Assembly: GCA_016789455.1 (NCBI GenBank)
Contig: JAEUQU010000002.1
Span: 1,116,001 to 1,180,000, forward strand
Origin: Candidatus Saccharibacteria bacterium
GTDB taxonomy: Bacteria; Patescibacteriota; Saccharimonadia; Saccharimonadales; Saccharimonadaceae
Length of the DNA stretch: 64,000 bases
Direction of reading: 5' to 3'
Shown: one piece after another, positions 17,424 through 25,056 of the stretch
How positions within the stretch are numbered: position 1 is the first letter of the stretch
Layout of the letters: every line of letters starts with the position of its first letter
The notes under the pieces: model-generated
The model's input: only the letters and a program-made list of their open reading frames with translations
What the model was told of the DNA's origin: nothing
The model's database searches: none
Position numbers and translations under genes: made by a program

Positions 17424-17682
17424 ACCTCATATACCCCTTCGACTCCTTCGACAGGCTTAATACACCCATTGAAGGGACCCTCTTTTGCTGCCGGACACCC
17501 GGCTTGTTCGTGTGTCTATAGTAGCGCTTTTAGCCAGTTTTCCACAACTGGTTTAGGCCATTTTCGACCATGTAATAAACACTACTTTCAAATTGCAACT
17601 TTTACACAGTCTTTTCTGACATCTGTAAATATGTGGAAAAGTATTGTCCGCTAGTGGAAAAGCTGTTATAGTACCTACCATT
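17424..17682. other. dnaA-rpmH intergenic region with a DnaA-box cluster, candidate oriC
   Basis: Four DnaA-box-like sites lie in 125 bases: TTTTCCACA at 17538-17546, TTTTACACA at 17600-17608, and on the minus strand TTTTCCACA at 17632-17640 and TTTTCCACT at 17653-17661. Two share the exact 9-mer, and the surrounding sequence is A+T-rich. The gap separates divergent dnaA and rpmH, the classic location of many bacterial origins. The last box overlaps the spacer of the rpmH promoter, so DnaA could also regulate rpmH. The dnaA promoter must also be here. Confidence 0.7.
17644..17672 (+). promoter_or_regulatory. rpmH promoter
   Basis: A -35 TTGTCC (17644-17649) and a -10 TATAGT (17667-17672) are separated by exactly 17 bases. 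Transcription would start about 17679-17680, only 3-4 bases before the rpmH ATG, so no ribosome-binding site can be in the leader. A DnaA-box-like site (17653-17661) lies in the spacer. Confidence 0.75.
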
Positions 17683-17820
17683 ATGCCAAAACGTACTCAC
17701 CAGCCAAAGACACGTCACCGTGCCCGCACCCACGGCTTCCGCGCCCGCATGTCGAGCCGCACCGGCCGCATGGTGCTAAAGCTGCGCCGCCTGAAGGGCC
17801 GCAAGAAGCTGACGGTCTAA
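17683..17820 (+). CDS. rpmH: 50S ribosomal protein L34
   Basis: 45 residues. The sequence starts [20 protein letters not shown] and continues with an RMSSRTGR motif and an [11 protein letters not shown] end, the very basic L34 pattern with the usual length of about 44-47. It sits immediately next to dnaA as in most bacteria. It is preceded by a promoter so close that the mRNA would be leaderless or nearly so, and followed directly by an intrinsic terminator. Unusually, it is not followed by rnpA: a minus-strand pseudopilin gene is wedged between them. Confidence 0.95.
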   Translation: MPKRTHQPKTRHRARTHGFRARMSSRTGRMVLKLRRLKGRKKLTV

Positions 17821-17848
17821 AAAGCAGCCCTCCGGGGCTGTTTTTATT
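17821..17848 (+). terminator. intrinsic terminator of rpmH
   Basis: CAGCCC (17825-17830) pairs with GGGCTG (17835-17840) around a TCCG loop. The stem can be extended by A-T pairs, and it is followed by TTTTTATT. It begins right after the rpmH stop codon. Confidence 0.85.
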
Positions 17849-17904
17849 AACTGGATACACTCTTCTGGGGACTGGCCGCGTCAGTCGCGCCGGCTCCCCG
17901 TGCG

Positions 17905-18540
17905 CTATAGTTCGGATGGCAGCGGTAGTATGACTCGGCAGACGGTGGAGGAGCCCCAGCTGCCCGAGTAGGACTGGGTCACCCTCGCGGCAGTCGTCGA
18001 GGAGTAGGCACCGTTCGCGAGCGGCCTGAGCTTGCAGTCCTGATTGGTGCCCTCCAGCAGGTACTGCAACAGCGGCGTATTGGCAACGCTGTCGACGGTT
18101 GTCATCGTGCGCAGGGTGATGCCGCTGATGAAAGCAGTGCCGGCAGAGTTATAGAGTGGTGTGGTGGGGAATGACGGCAGGGTGGGGCTAGGGGTCTTAA
18201 GCGCGGTATTCATGGCGGCGGCGGGGTGCTTGACATTAGTGCTCTCGCCACAGTCTTCATCCACATTGGCGTCCATGTCGGCCGGCAGACCTTCACCTAG
18301 GCAGATATGCCCGCCGGATCCGGTCATGCTTATGCCGGGAGGATACGCCCCGTCGTCGGCAGTGTAGGTCTTCAATAATTTATACCAGGCCTGAGCGCTG
18401 GTGAGCCGCTCGGCATTGCGGGCGTCGCGCTGTGCATTGGAAAAAGTGCTCAGGGCAATGACCGCCAGGATGCCGATGACCACGATGACAATCAGCAGCT
18501 CGACGATGGTAAACCCTGTACTGCGCCCACCCATTTTCAT
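17905..18540 (-). CDS. type IV pilin-like (pseudopilin) protein
   Basis: 211 residues. The N-terminus carries a textbook prepilin peptidase site: a short basic leader ending in STG, then FTIVELLIVIVVIGILAVIA with the conserved Glu at position +5 of the mature protein. A ~150-residue C-terminal domain follows with two to four Cys residues (HICLGE, DEDCGE, QDCKL, TVCRV), which could form the disulfide loops of pilins. It would be an inner-membrane or surface subunit of a type IV pilus or competence pseudopilus. It is alone here, on the opposite strand, between rpmH and rnpA; no PilB, PilC or PilD gene is in the window. Confidence 0.85.
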   Translation of the reverse strand: MKMGGRSTGFTIVELLIVIVVIGILAVIALSTFSNAQRDARNAERLTSAQAWYKLLKTYTADDGAYPPGISMTGSGGHICLGEGLPADMDANVDEDCGESTNVKHPAAAMNTALKTPSPTLPSFPTTPLYNSAGTAFISGITLRTMTTVDSVANTPLLQYLLEGTNQDCKLRPLANGAYSSTTAARVTQSYSGSWGSSTVCRVILPLPSEL

Positions 18541-18602
18541 ATATGCAGTGTAGCATAAGCGGTACGAACAGGCTGTGTGAAGCGGCGGGCGATGGCCTCC
18601 TC

Positions 18603-18631
18603 TCGACGACAGAGGTCAAAGCCGCTATCCT
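18603..18631 (+). promoter_or_regulatory. rnpA promoter (leaderless type)
   Basis: A -10 TATCCT at 18626-18631 lies 6 bases before the rnpA ATG, so transcription would begin at or next to the A of the start codon. A weak -35 (TCGACG, 18603-18608) sits 17 bases upstream. No ribosome-binding site is present. Confidence 0.55.
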
Positions 18632-18637
18632 AAGACC

Positions 18638-19000
18638 ATGCTTTCCCAGCCTTACCGTTTCCATGGCCACAGCAGCCTGTCATATGTCTTCCGCAAAGGC
18701 CACACTGTCCGTGGCCATCATCTGATGATCCGCACGGTCCGCAATGACCGCCGGCAGCTGCCGCGTATCGCCGTCATCATCAGCAAGAAGGTGGCCAAGC
18801 GGGCGCATGACCGTAACCGTATCCGCCGCCGGCTGTATGAGGCGCTGCGCCTGGAGCTGCCGCACATCACCGGTGCGTATGACATCGCCGTCATGGTCAC
18901 CAGCCGGGAGATAGAGAGTGAGCCTTTTATGCGCATCGAAAAGGAAGTGCAGCGCCTGCTGAAGGTGGCGCGGGTAGTGGCTCCGCCTCCACAGGAGTAG
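18638..19000 (+). CDS. rnpA: Ribonuclease P protein component
   Basis: 120 residues, usual length. It carries the family's central basic signature (SKKVAKRAHDRNRIRRRLYE, about residues 50-70) and the YRFHGHSSLSYVFRKG start. RnpA assists the RNA subunit in removing tRNA 5' leaders; the RNA gene itself is not in view. The gene is next in the conserved series rpmH-rnpA-yidC-jag, although a pseudopilin gene interrupts the series just before it. Its promoter is so close to the ATG that a leaderless message is likely. Confidence 0.93.
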   Translation: MLSQPYRFHGHSSLSYVFRKGHTVRGHHLMIRTVRNDRRQLPRIAVIISKKVAKRAHDRNRIRRRLYEALRLELPHITGAYDIAVMVTSREIESEPFMRIEKEVQRLLKVARVVAPPPQE

Positions 19001-19028
19001 CCGTTTTCAGTAACAGATACGGCCGTGC

Positions 19029-19034
19029 TATACT
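19029..19034 (+). promoter_or_regulatory. yidC -10 element (near-leaderless)
   Basis: TATACT at 19029-19034 is followed 9 bases later by the yidC ATG at 19044, giving a predicted leader of about 2-3 bases. The -35 region (TTCAGT, 19006-19011) is weak. No ribosome-binding site is present. Confidence 0.5.
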
Positions 19035-19043
19035 TATCCGAGT

Positions 19044-20012
19044 ATGAGTATTTTTGAGATTCTTTTCACCCAGCCGATTTTCAATATCCTGCTGTTCCTG
19101 TACGGCATCGTTCCGGGCCACGACCTGGGTATCGCTGTCATCATCTTCACCATCCTGGTGCGCCTGGCGCTCTGGCCGCTGGTAAAGAAGCAGCTGCACC
19201 AAAGCAAGCTGATGCGCGAGCTGCAGCCGCAGCTGGCCGCCATCAAGAAGAAGGCCAAGGGCAACCGGCAGCTTGAAGGCCAGCTGATGCTGGAGCTTTA
19301 TAAGGAGAAGGGTGTCAACCCGTTCAGCAGTTTCGGACTCTTGCTTATTCAGCTGCCGTTCTTCATTGCGCTCTATAGCTCCATCAATATCCTGGCCAAT
19401 CATAAGGATGACATCGACAAGTACATCTACCCCGCGCTGCAGGCCATCCCACACCTGAAAGAAGTAGCGGCGAATCCTGATAAGTTCAATGAGATTGCCT
19501 TCGGCTTCCTCGACCTGACCCAATCGGTCGTCAATGCCAAGACGGCACTGATTGCCGGCGTCCTGCTGCTTATCGCCATCGTCACGGCTATCCTGCAGTA
19601 CTTCCAGTCCAAGCAGCTGATGCCGGCGCCAGCCGAGAAGAAACGCCTGCGCGATATGTTCCGTGACCAGTCAAACGGTAAGGATGTCGACCAGTCCGAG
19701 ATGATGGCGGCCGTCGGCCAGAAGACCATCCTGTTCCTGCCGGTCATCATCTTCATCACCTCGATCTACATCGCCGGTGCCCTGAGCCTGTACCTGCTGA
19801 CTACCACGCTGGTCGGCTTCATCCAGCAGCGCCGTGTCCTGAACCGCGATACCGAGGAAATGGAAACCCAGGCCGACAGGGCTGATGTAAAAGTAACCAT
19901 CAAGCCAGCAGAGGTGGATGGCACCGAAAAAGCTGCCAAAAAAGATAAAACCAGCAAATCGGCCCGGGCCAGGAAGGCCAAAGCTGCTAAAATTGTCGGC
20001 AAGAAGCGTTAG
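19044..20012 (+). CDS. yidC: Membrane protein insertase YidC/Oxa1
   Basis: 322 residues, close to the short Gram-positive-type YidC rather than the long Gram-negative form with a periplasmic domain. Membrane helices are visible at about residues 10-45 (PIFNILLFLYGI and LGIAVIIFTILVRLAL), 98-120 (GLLLIQLPFFIALYSS), 170-190 and 230-265. The conserved Arg in the first core helix (TILVRLALWPL) is the hydrophilic-groove residue. The C-terminal ~50 residues are Lys/Ala-rich, as expected for ribosome contact. It inserts membrane proteins with or without SecYEG. It is followed 33 bases later by jag, its usual partner. Confidence 0.95.
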   Translation: MSIFEILFTQPIFNILLFLYGIVPGHDLGIAVIIFTILVRLALWPLVKKQLHQSKLMRELQPQLAAIKKKAKGNRQLEGQLMLELYKEKGVNPFSSFGLLLIQLPFFIALYSSINILANHKDDIDKYIYPALQAIPHLKEVAANPDKFNEIAFGFLDLTQSVVNAKTALIAGVLLLIAIVTAILQYFQSKQLMPAPAEKKRLRDMFRDQSNGKDVDQSEMMAAVGQKTILFLPVIIFITSIYIAGALSLYLLTTTLVGFIQQRRVLNRDTEEMETQADRADVKVTIKPAEVDGTEKAAKKDKTSKSARARKAKAAKIVGKKR

Positions 20013-20045
20013 GAGCGCATTAACGTAAGCAGAGGTTTTATTCGT

Positions 20046-20510
20046 ATGGACAGGGAAGCATCAATCGCATTCGCAGAAAAATACCTAAGTGACATCCTGG
20101 CCTTCTTTGGGCTGAATGTCGCCGTCAGCGTGACGTGCGAGGAAGATGTGATTGAGCTGTCGGTGCCGTCGACGCATCTGAACGGCTTCCTGATCGGACA
20201 GCACGGCGCCACGCTGAAATCACTCCAGATGATTATCGGGGCAGCCCTGCGCAGCAAGGACGCCGAGCTGCAGCGGGTGACTGTCGATATCGCCAATTAC
20301 CGCCGGCATCACGCCGAAAAGCTGGAAGAGCAGGCGAGGGAATGGTGCCGCCAAGTAGTGGAGAGCGGGGAAGCGATGCACCTGGCACCGATGAACCCGG
20401 CCGACCGGCGGGTGGTGCACCAAGTGATAGGGGAGTACCCTTCCCTATCCTCCGAATCAGAAGGGGAGGGTAGGACCCGGCATGTGGTAATCCTGCCACA
20501 CGCAAAGTAG
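20046..20510 (+). CDS. jag: KH and R3H domain RNA-binding protein Jag/KhpB
   Basis: 154 residues. A KH domain covers about residues 35-85 with the GxxG loop as GQHG (STHLNGFLIGQHGATLKSLQ). An R3H domain follows near 115-150 with the ADRRVVHQ motif giving Arg-x3-His. The Jag N-terminal domain of longer homologues is absent, so this is the short form. KhpB proteins bind RNA and affect cell division and envelope growth in Gram-positive bacteria. AGAGG lies about 10 bases before the ATG. It ends the origin block; a parS-like palindrome and a terminator follow. Confidence 0.92.
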   Translation: MDREASIAFAEKYLSDILAFFGLNVAVSVTCEEDVIELSVPSTHLNGFLIGQHGATLKSLQMIIGAALRSKDAELQRVTVDIANYRRHHAEKLEEQAREWCRQVVESGEAMHLAPMNPADRRVVHQVIGEYPSLSSESEGEGRTRHVVILPHAK

Positions 20511-20522
20511 GGGGCAAAAATA

Positions 20523-20538
20523 TATTTCACGTGAAAAA
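20523..20538. other. parS-like centromere site
   Basis: TATTTCACGTGAAAAA matches 14 of 16 bases of the widely conserved parS consensus bound by ParB/Spo0J (TGTTTCACGTGAAACA), including the whole 12-base palindromic core TTTCACGTGAAA. It lies in the non-coding gap after jag, about 3 kb from the dnaA region, where origin-proximal parS sites are expected. No chromosomal parAB pair is in the window, so the partner protein must be encoded elsewhere. The match is seen directly; function is inferred. Confidence 0.75.
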
Positions 20539-20562
20539 TATGTGAAAGTCAAATTGTTGATA

Positions 20563-20597
20563 AACTGTGGATAACCAAATATCCGCAGTTTTTATTT
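20563..20597. terminator. terminator between convergent jag and glycosyltransferase genes, containing a consensus DnaA box
   Basis: An 11-base-pair stem (20563-20573 with 20580-20590, one G-T wobble) encloses a 6-base loop and is followed by TTTATTT on the plus strand. On the minus strand the hairpin is followed by a weaker T-run. The left arm contains TGTGGATAA, the reverse complement of the perfect DnaA box TTATCCACA (20566-20574). Confidence 0.8.
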
Positions 20598-21720
20598 AGG
20601 CGTCAACTGTATCAGCTGTGGCGGTGCGTGCCAGGGCATCCTCATAGATATCCAGGGTCTGCTGGGCCATGCGTTCCCATGAGTATTGCTTGTAACAGAG
20701 GTCGCCCCTGTTACGGAGTTTTGTGGCAATTTTGTCATCGGAGAGTACCTGTTCAATCTTCCCCGCCATGTCGCCGTGGCTGTGGGCATCGAAGTACAGG
20801 GCGGCGTCGCCGTAGATTTCCGGCAGACAGGTGGCGTCGCTGCTGACGACCGGCGCGCCATGCCGCATAGCCTCCAGGCCAGGCAATCCGAAGCCTTCCA
20901 TGAATGACGGAAAGACGTAGGCCCGGCATTTGGCGTACAGCCAGGCAAGCTCGGCATTATCGGCAAAGCCATAAAAGACAACATTCTTATACCCCTGCTC
21001 TGTTACCCACTGCATATCGCGCTCACGGAAGGTGTCTTTCTTGCCGACGATGACCAGCTGAAGATCGGGGAACTTGGAGAGCAGTAACTGATGGGCCTGG
21101 ATCAGGTTGCGGTTGTTCTTGTATGGCTCGGCCCGGCCGACGTACAGGATGAATGGCACATGCTCCAGCCGGGTGACGGTGCGGGGACGGGTGCTGAGCA
21201 GGTCGGCTGCCTCGTAGGTCACGCTCACCCGCTCCGGGCTTATTCGGGTCAGTGTGATGAAGTCGCGCTTGGTATACTCGCTCGGCGTGATGACCTGGAC
21301 GGTGCGGCCGGCGACGCGTCTGAGGAGCCATTTCAGTACCGCCTGCTTAAAACGCAGTACCGGCACCGACATATCATCGACTTCCGTCAGGCGCAGCTGG
21401 CTGAGGTCGTGGACGGTAGTGACGGTAGCGCCGTTATAAAAGGCAGGTTGCTGGGGCATGCAGAAATGAACGAGGTCGGGTGCCAATGCATCGAGATACC
21501 GCTTAAAGCCGATCTGCTCGGCAAAGCTGTAGTTGGCAAAATCGACGGTCTTCACCTTGAAGTTGGAGCGGCTGGGCTGCCAGTAGTCGCGGTCGGCGGT
21601 CGGTACCAGGACAGTGAAGTCGTGAGGGGACTCAAGTTGCTCCAGATAGGTCAGCAGGCGCTCGACGTAGCGGCCGGTGCTGGAGTTGATGATGCGGGCA
21701 TCGATTGCGATATGGGCCAT
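20596..21720 (-). CDS. GT4-family glycosyltransferase
   Basis: 374 residues from the ATG at 21720; a longer frame exists, but a -10 element lies just upstream of this ATG and the protein begins here with the typical MAHIAIDARII. It has a GT-B fold: an N-terminal Rossmann half with VTTVHDLSQL and ITPSEYTKRD, and a C-terminal half with ILYVGRAEPYKNN and the GT4 signature FMEGFGLPGLEAM, whose Glu residues bind the sugar-nucleotide donor. It is cytoplasmic or membrane-peripheral and adds a sugar to a lipid-linked glycan. It is transcribed divergently from the exporter operon. The sugar specificity is not readable. Confidence 0.88.
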   Translation of the reverse strand: MAHIAIDARIINSSTGRYVERLLTYLEQLESPHDFTVLVPTADRDYWQPSRSNFKVKTVDFANYSFAEQIGFKRYLDALAPDLVHFCMPQQPAFYNGATVTTVHDLSQLRLTEVDDMSVPVLRFKQAVLKWLLRRVAGRTVQVITPSEYTKRDFITLTRISPERVSVTYEAADLLSTRPRTVTRLEHVPFILYVGRAEPYKNNRNLIQAHQLLLSKFPDLQLVIVGKKDTFRERDMQWVTEQGYKNVVFYGFADNAELAWLYAKCRAYVFPSFMEGFGLPGLEAMRHGAPVVSSDATCLPEIYGDAALYFDAHSHGDMAGKIEQVLSDDKIATKLRNRGDLCYKQYSWERMAQQTLDIYEDALARTATADTVDA

Positions 21721-21729
21721 ATAGGCACT

Positions 21730-21735
21730 AGTATA
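21730..21735 (-). promoter_or_regulatory. -10 element of the 20596-21720 glycosyltransferase gene
   Basis: Reading the minus strand, TATACT ends 9 bases before the ATG, giving a 2-3 base leader. The -35 17 bases further (GTGCTG) is weak. It fixes the start choice for this gene. Confidence 0.5.
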
Positions 21736-21805
21736 TACCACTGGCCAGACGGCAGCACGAACGGGCACAGCATGGTTTTATAAGATACAACACCCGGCCG
21801 TATCG

Positions 21806-21834
21806 TTGCCGCACAAGATGAAAAAAGGTATAAT
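21806..21834 (+). promoter_or_regulatory. promoter of the glycan-export operon
   Basis: A -35 TTGCCG (21806-21811) and a perfect -10 TATAAT (21829-21834) are separated by 17 bases. The permease ATG is at 21844, so the predicted leader is about 2-3 bases and no ribosome-binding site fits. Confidence 0.8.
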
Positions 21835-21843
21835 ATCGGCTAT

Positions 21844-22659
21844 ATGCAAAATGTGAAACAGCGGTACCGCTACTCAGCGATTTTGCTGAGAGAGCTGGTA
21901 ATTACCGATTTCAAACTGCGGTATCATGGGTCGGTGTTGGGGTATATCTGGTCGCTGCTGCGGCCGTTAGCCCTGTTTGCCATCCTGTATGTGGTCTTTG
22001 TCTGGTTCCTGCGGGTCGGCGAAGGGGTGCCGCACTACCCTATCTACCTGTTGCTGGGTATCGTGCTCTGGAACTACTTCGCCGAGGTGACGAATAACGG
22101 GGTCAGTGCCATCCTGGGCCGCGGCGATCTGATCCGCAAGATCAATTTCCCCAAGTATGTCATCGTGCTCTCGGGGTCGCTGTCGGCGCTGATCAACCTG
22201 GGTATCAACCTGGTGGTGGTGGCCCTGTTCATGGTGGTGTTCGGTACCGAGCTGCAGCCGGCGGCATTGATTTTTGTGCCGCTGCTCATCATCCAGCTGT
22301 TTGTGCTGGCCCTTGGTGTGGCCTTTCTGCTCAGCGCGCTCTATGTGAAGTTCCGCGACATCGGCTATATCTGGGAAGTCTTTATGCAGGGCGCCTTTTA
22401 TGCCACGCCGATTCTCTACCCGGTGACGTATGTCATGGAAAAGGCGTATTGGGCAGCACAGCTACAGATGCTGAACCCGATGGCGCAGATCGTCCAGGAT
22501 ATCCGCTACTACATGGTAACGACCGATGCGATCACTATCCATACATTGTTTGATAACCCGCTGTTGACGTGGTTGCCGGTGGTGCTGTCCGGGCTGATCT
22601 TCTGGCTGGGCGCCACGTATTTCAAGCGGCAATCCCGATACTTTGCGGAGAAGGTGTAA
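21844..22659 (+). CDS. wzm: ABC-2 type polysaccharide export permease (Wzm-like)
   Basis: 271 residues, the usual length for Wzm/TagG permeases. The N-terminal amphipathic segment (RYSAILLRELVITDFKLRY) and LGYIWSLLRPL are the family landmarks. About six membrane helices follow, including ALFAILYVVFVWFL, LVVVALFMVVFG and LFVLALGVAFLLSALYV. A YPVTYV segment lies near the end. It exports an undecaprenyl-linked glycan across the membrane, driven by the ATPase encoded one base downstream. Start of an operon running to 30649, under a near-perfect leaderless-type promoter. Confidence 0.9.
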   Translation: MQNVKQRYRYSAILLRELVITDFKLRYHGSVLGYIWSLLRPLALFAILYVVFVWFLRVGEGVPHYPIYLLLGIVLWNYFAEVTNNGVSAILGRGDLIRKINFPKYVIVLSGSLSALINLGINLVVVALFMVVFGTELQPAALIFVPLLIIQLFVLALGVAFLLSALYVKFRDIGYIWEVFMQGAFYATPILYPVTYVMEKAYWAAQLQMLNPMAQIVQDIRYYMVTTDAITIHTLFDNPLLTWLPVVLSGLIFWLGATYFKRQSRYFAEKV

Positions 22660-22660
22660 T

Positions 22661-23863
22661 ATGGGCAAGCAGACGGTACTTTCAGTCGAACATGTCAGCA
22701 AGCAGTTTATACTGCCGCATGAGCAAAGCAGCGATTCCTTAAAGCGGGCCATCACCGGCCTGTTTCAATCGCGCAACACCGGGTACGAGGTACAACACGC
22801 GCTCAAAGACGTTTCGTTCGAAGTGAAGAAGGGTGAGTTCTTCGGTATCCTGGGCCGCAACGGCAGCGGTAAGAGCACCATGCTGAAGATGCTGGCGGGC
22901 ATTTACCAGCCGACAGAAGGAACGATTGCATTTGAAGGGAAACTGGTGCCGTTCATCGAGCTTGGTGTCGGGTTCAACCCGGAGCTGACCGGCCGCGAGA
23001 ATGTCTTCCTCAACGGTGCCCTGCTTGGTTTTTCCAAGGAAGAGGTCGAAGACCGCTACGACGATATCGTCCGCTTTGCCGAGCTGGAGGATTTCATGGA
23101 CCAGAAGCTCAAGAACTACTCGAGCGGCATGCAGGTGCGGCTGGCCTTCTCTGTCGCGACGCACGCCGAGGCGGACATCCTGCTGATCGACGAGGTGCTG
23201 GCCGTGGGCGACGCTGATTTCCAGCGCAAGTGCTACAACTTTTTCAAATCGCTCAAGAAGAGCAAGAAGACGGTCATTTTTGTGACGCACGACATGGGCG
23301 CCGTCCGCGAATACTGCGACCGGGCCATCCTGATCCAGGAAGGTGTCATCACGCATGACGCCTCGGCCGACAAGGTCGCCGACGAATACCTGAAGATGTT
23401 CAACCAGCGCGAGGAAGAGCCGGAAGAGTCTGAAGACGGCGAAGAAGAGGTGACGAACCGCTATGGGACCGGCCAGGTAAAGTTTGACAGCATCACCGCC
23501 ACGACGACCGACGACGACGTGAAGATCACGATTGAGCTCCACAACAACAAGCGTGAAAGCGATATCGTCGTCGGCCTGCGCATCAAGGATGCTGAGGGGC
23601 GGCTGGTGACCGGTGGCAATACGCTGATGTATATGAAGCCGGAGCAGGGCCGGCTCGACCTGGCGCCGGGCGAGCGCAAGACGCTGCGCTATACGATTGA
23701 TAAGTCGCTGTTCGGGGCGGGTACGTTCTCGATCGGCTCCAGTATCAAGCTGCGCGACAAGGTGACGGTCTGTGACGACTGGGAAGGCGCCGCCAGCTTC
23801 TCGGTGGTGGCCCAGGAATCGTATTACCCGATCATCGCACCAGCCAAGCTGGAGGTCGAATAA
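22661..23863 (+). CDS. wzt: ABC transporter ATP-binding protein with Wzt-like C-terminal glycan-binding domain
   Basis: 400 residues from the ATG at 22661. The ATPase domain (about 1-245) has Walker A (GILGRNGSGKSTM, near 65), the signature NYSSGMQVRLAFS, Walker B (ADILLIDEVLAVGD) and the H-loop VTHDMGAV. After an acidic linker (EEEPEESEDGEEE, about 248-265) comes a ~130-residue beta-sandwich (KFDSITATTTDDDVK, YTIDKSLFGAGTFS) like the Wzt C-terminal domain. That domain recognises the modified non-reducing end of finished O-antigen-type chains before export. This suggests export of a capped polymer. It pairs with the permease just upstream. Confidence 0.9.
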   Translation: MGKQTVLSVEHVSKQFILPHEQSSDSLKRAITGLFQSRNTGYEVQHALKDVSFEVKKGEFFGILGRNGSGKSTMLKMLAGIYQPTEGTIAFEGKLVPFIELGVGFNPELTGRENVFLNGALLGFSKEEVEDRYDDIVRFAELEDFMDQKLKNYSSGMQVRLAFSVATHAEADILLIDEVLAVGDADFQRKCYNFFKSLKKSKKTVIFVTHDMGAVREYCDRAILIQEGVITHDASADKVADEYLKMFNQREEEPEESEDGEEEVTNRYGTGQVKFDSITATTTDDDVKITIELHNNKRESDIVVGLRIKDAEGRLVTGGNTLMYMKPEQGRLDLAPGERKTLRYTIDKSLFGAGTFSIGSSIKLRDKVTVCDDWEGAASFSVVAQESYYPIIAPAKLEVE

Positions 23864-23868
23864 CGGCC

Positions 23869-25056
23869 ATGGCAAAACTTCCCCACATCATGGTTGACGC
23901 CTTCCCGCTCGTCGACGACCACTTCAGCGGCGTCGGCCACTATACGCTGGGCATCGTCTCCGGTCTGGATGAACTGGCAGGAGAGGGCAAGTTGACGTAT
24001 TCATTGATCGCACCCCGGCACTGGACCGACCGGCTCAACAAATATGGCCTCGAGCATTACAAGCGCATCATTGCCAACCCGGTTCCCAACCGTATCATCC
24101 GCGGTTTTATGAAATTCCAGTGGGATGTGCCGCTTGATTTCATCCTGGGACAAGGGAACTACTACTTCCCTTCATTCCTGGCCTGGCCGACCTGGAAGGC
24201 CGACTCGACGGTGGTGGTCCACGACGTGACGTACCTGGCGGTGCCGGAGTGCGTCGACAAAGGGAACCGGGACTATCTGGCCGAGGTGGTGCCGTTCTCG
24301 CTCAAGAATGCTAAAAACATCATCGCCGTCTCGCAGTTCAGTAAGGACGAGATAGTGAAGTATTACAAGCTGGATCCGAAGCTGATATCGGTGGCGCACC
24401 CGTCAATCGACCGCAAGCATTTTTACCGGCGCAGCGCCGAAGAGATCCACTCGGTCAAAGCCAGGTACGATATCTTCAGTGAGAAGTATATGTTCGCCGT
24501 CGGCAACATTGAGCCGCGTAAGAACTACAAGCGGCTGGTTGAAGCGTACGTGAAGCTGCCGCGGCACATCACAAATGAGTACCCGCTGGTCATCGTCGGG
24601 GCGGGCGGCTGGAATAACGACGACATCAAGACGGCCATCCAGAAGGCGAAAGAGGACGGCTACAAGATTATCAATCCCAAGCAGTTCGTGCTGGACGCCG
24701 ATATTCCGGCGCTCTATAGCGGGGCCAGCTTCTTTGTGTCGGCACCGGTCTACGAAGGCTTTGGCATGCCGCCGCTGGAGGCGTACGCCTGCGGCACGCC
24801 GGTCATCACCAGCAATGTCGCTTCCCTGCCCGAGGCGGCTGGTGATGCCGCCGTCTACGTGGATCCATACGACGTTGATGATATCCGCCAGAAGATCGAG
24901 CATATGGTAAAGGTGGTAGAGAAGGATCCGCACCATTTTGACGCGGCTATGGAGAAACATCTGCAATCATTGAACTGGCGGACCAGCGCCGAGATAACCG
25001 CCGCCGCCCTGACCGGCAAGCCGCTGGAGTACTTCAGGAAGGAGACAACGGTTTAA
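23869..25056 (+). CDS. GT4-family glycosyltransferase
   Basis: 395 residues with a GT-B fold. The N-terminus has [19 protein letters not shown], where the SGVGHY glycine loop is typical. The middle has [12 protein letters not shown] and [16 protein letters not shown]. The C-terminal half has [18 protein letters not shown] and the donor-binding signature [19 protein letters not shown]. It is 5 bases after wzt and ends exactly at the start of the next glycosyltransferase, so these genes are tightly coupled. It is likely a chain-extending transferase of the exported glycan; donor unknown. Confidence 0.9.
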   Translation: MAKLPHIMVDAFPLVDDHFSGVGHYTLGIVSGLDELAGEGKLTYSLIAPRHWTDRLNKYGLEHYKRIIANPVPNRIIRGFMKFQWDVPLDFILGQGNYYFPSFLAWPTWKADSTVVVHDVTYLAVPECVDKGNRDYLAEVVPFSLKNAKNIIAVSQFSKDEIVKYYKLDPKLISVAHPSIDRKHFYRRSAEEIHSVKARYDIFSEKYMFAVGNIEPRKNYKRLVEAYVKLPRHITNEYPLVIVGAGGWNNDDIKTAIQKAKEDGYKIINPKQFVLDADIPALYSGASFFVSAPVYEGFGMPPLEAYACGTPVITSNVASLPEAAGDAAVYVDPYDVDDIRQKIEHMVKVVEKDPHHFDAAMEKHLQSLNWRTSAEITAAALTGKPLEYFRKETTV

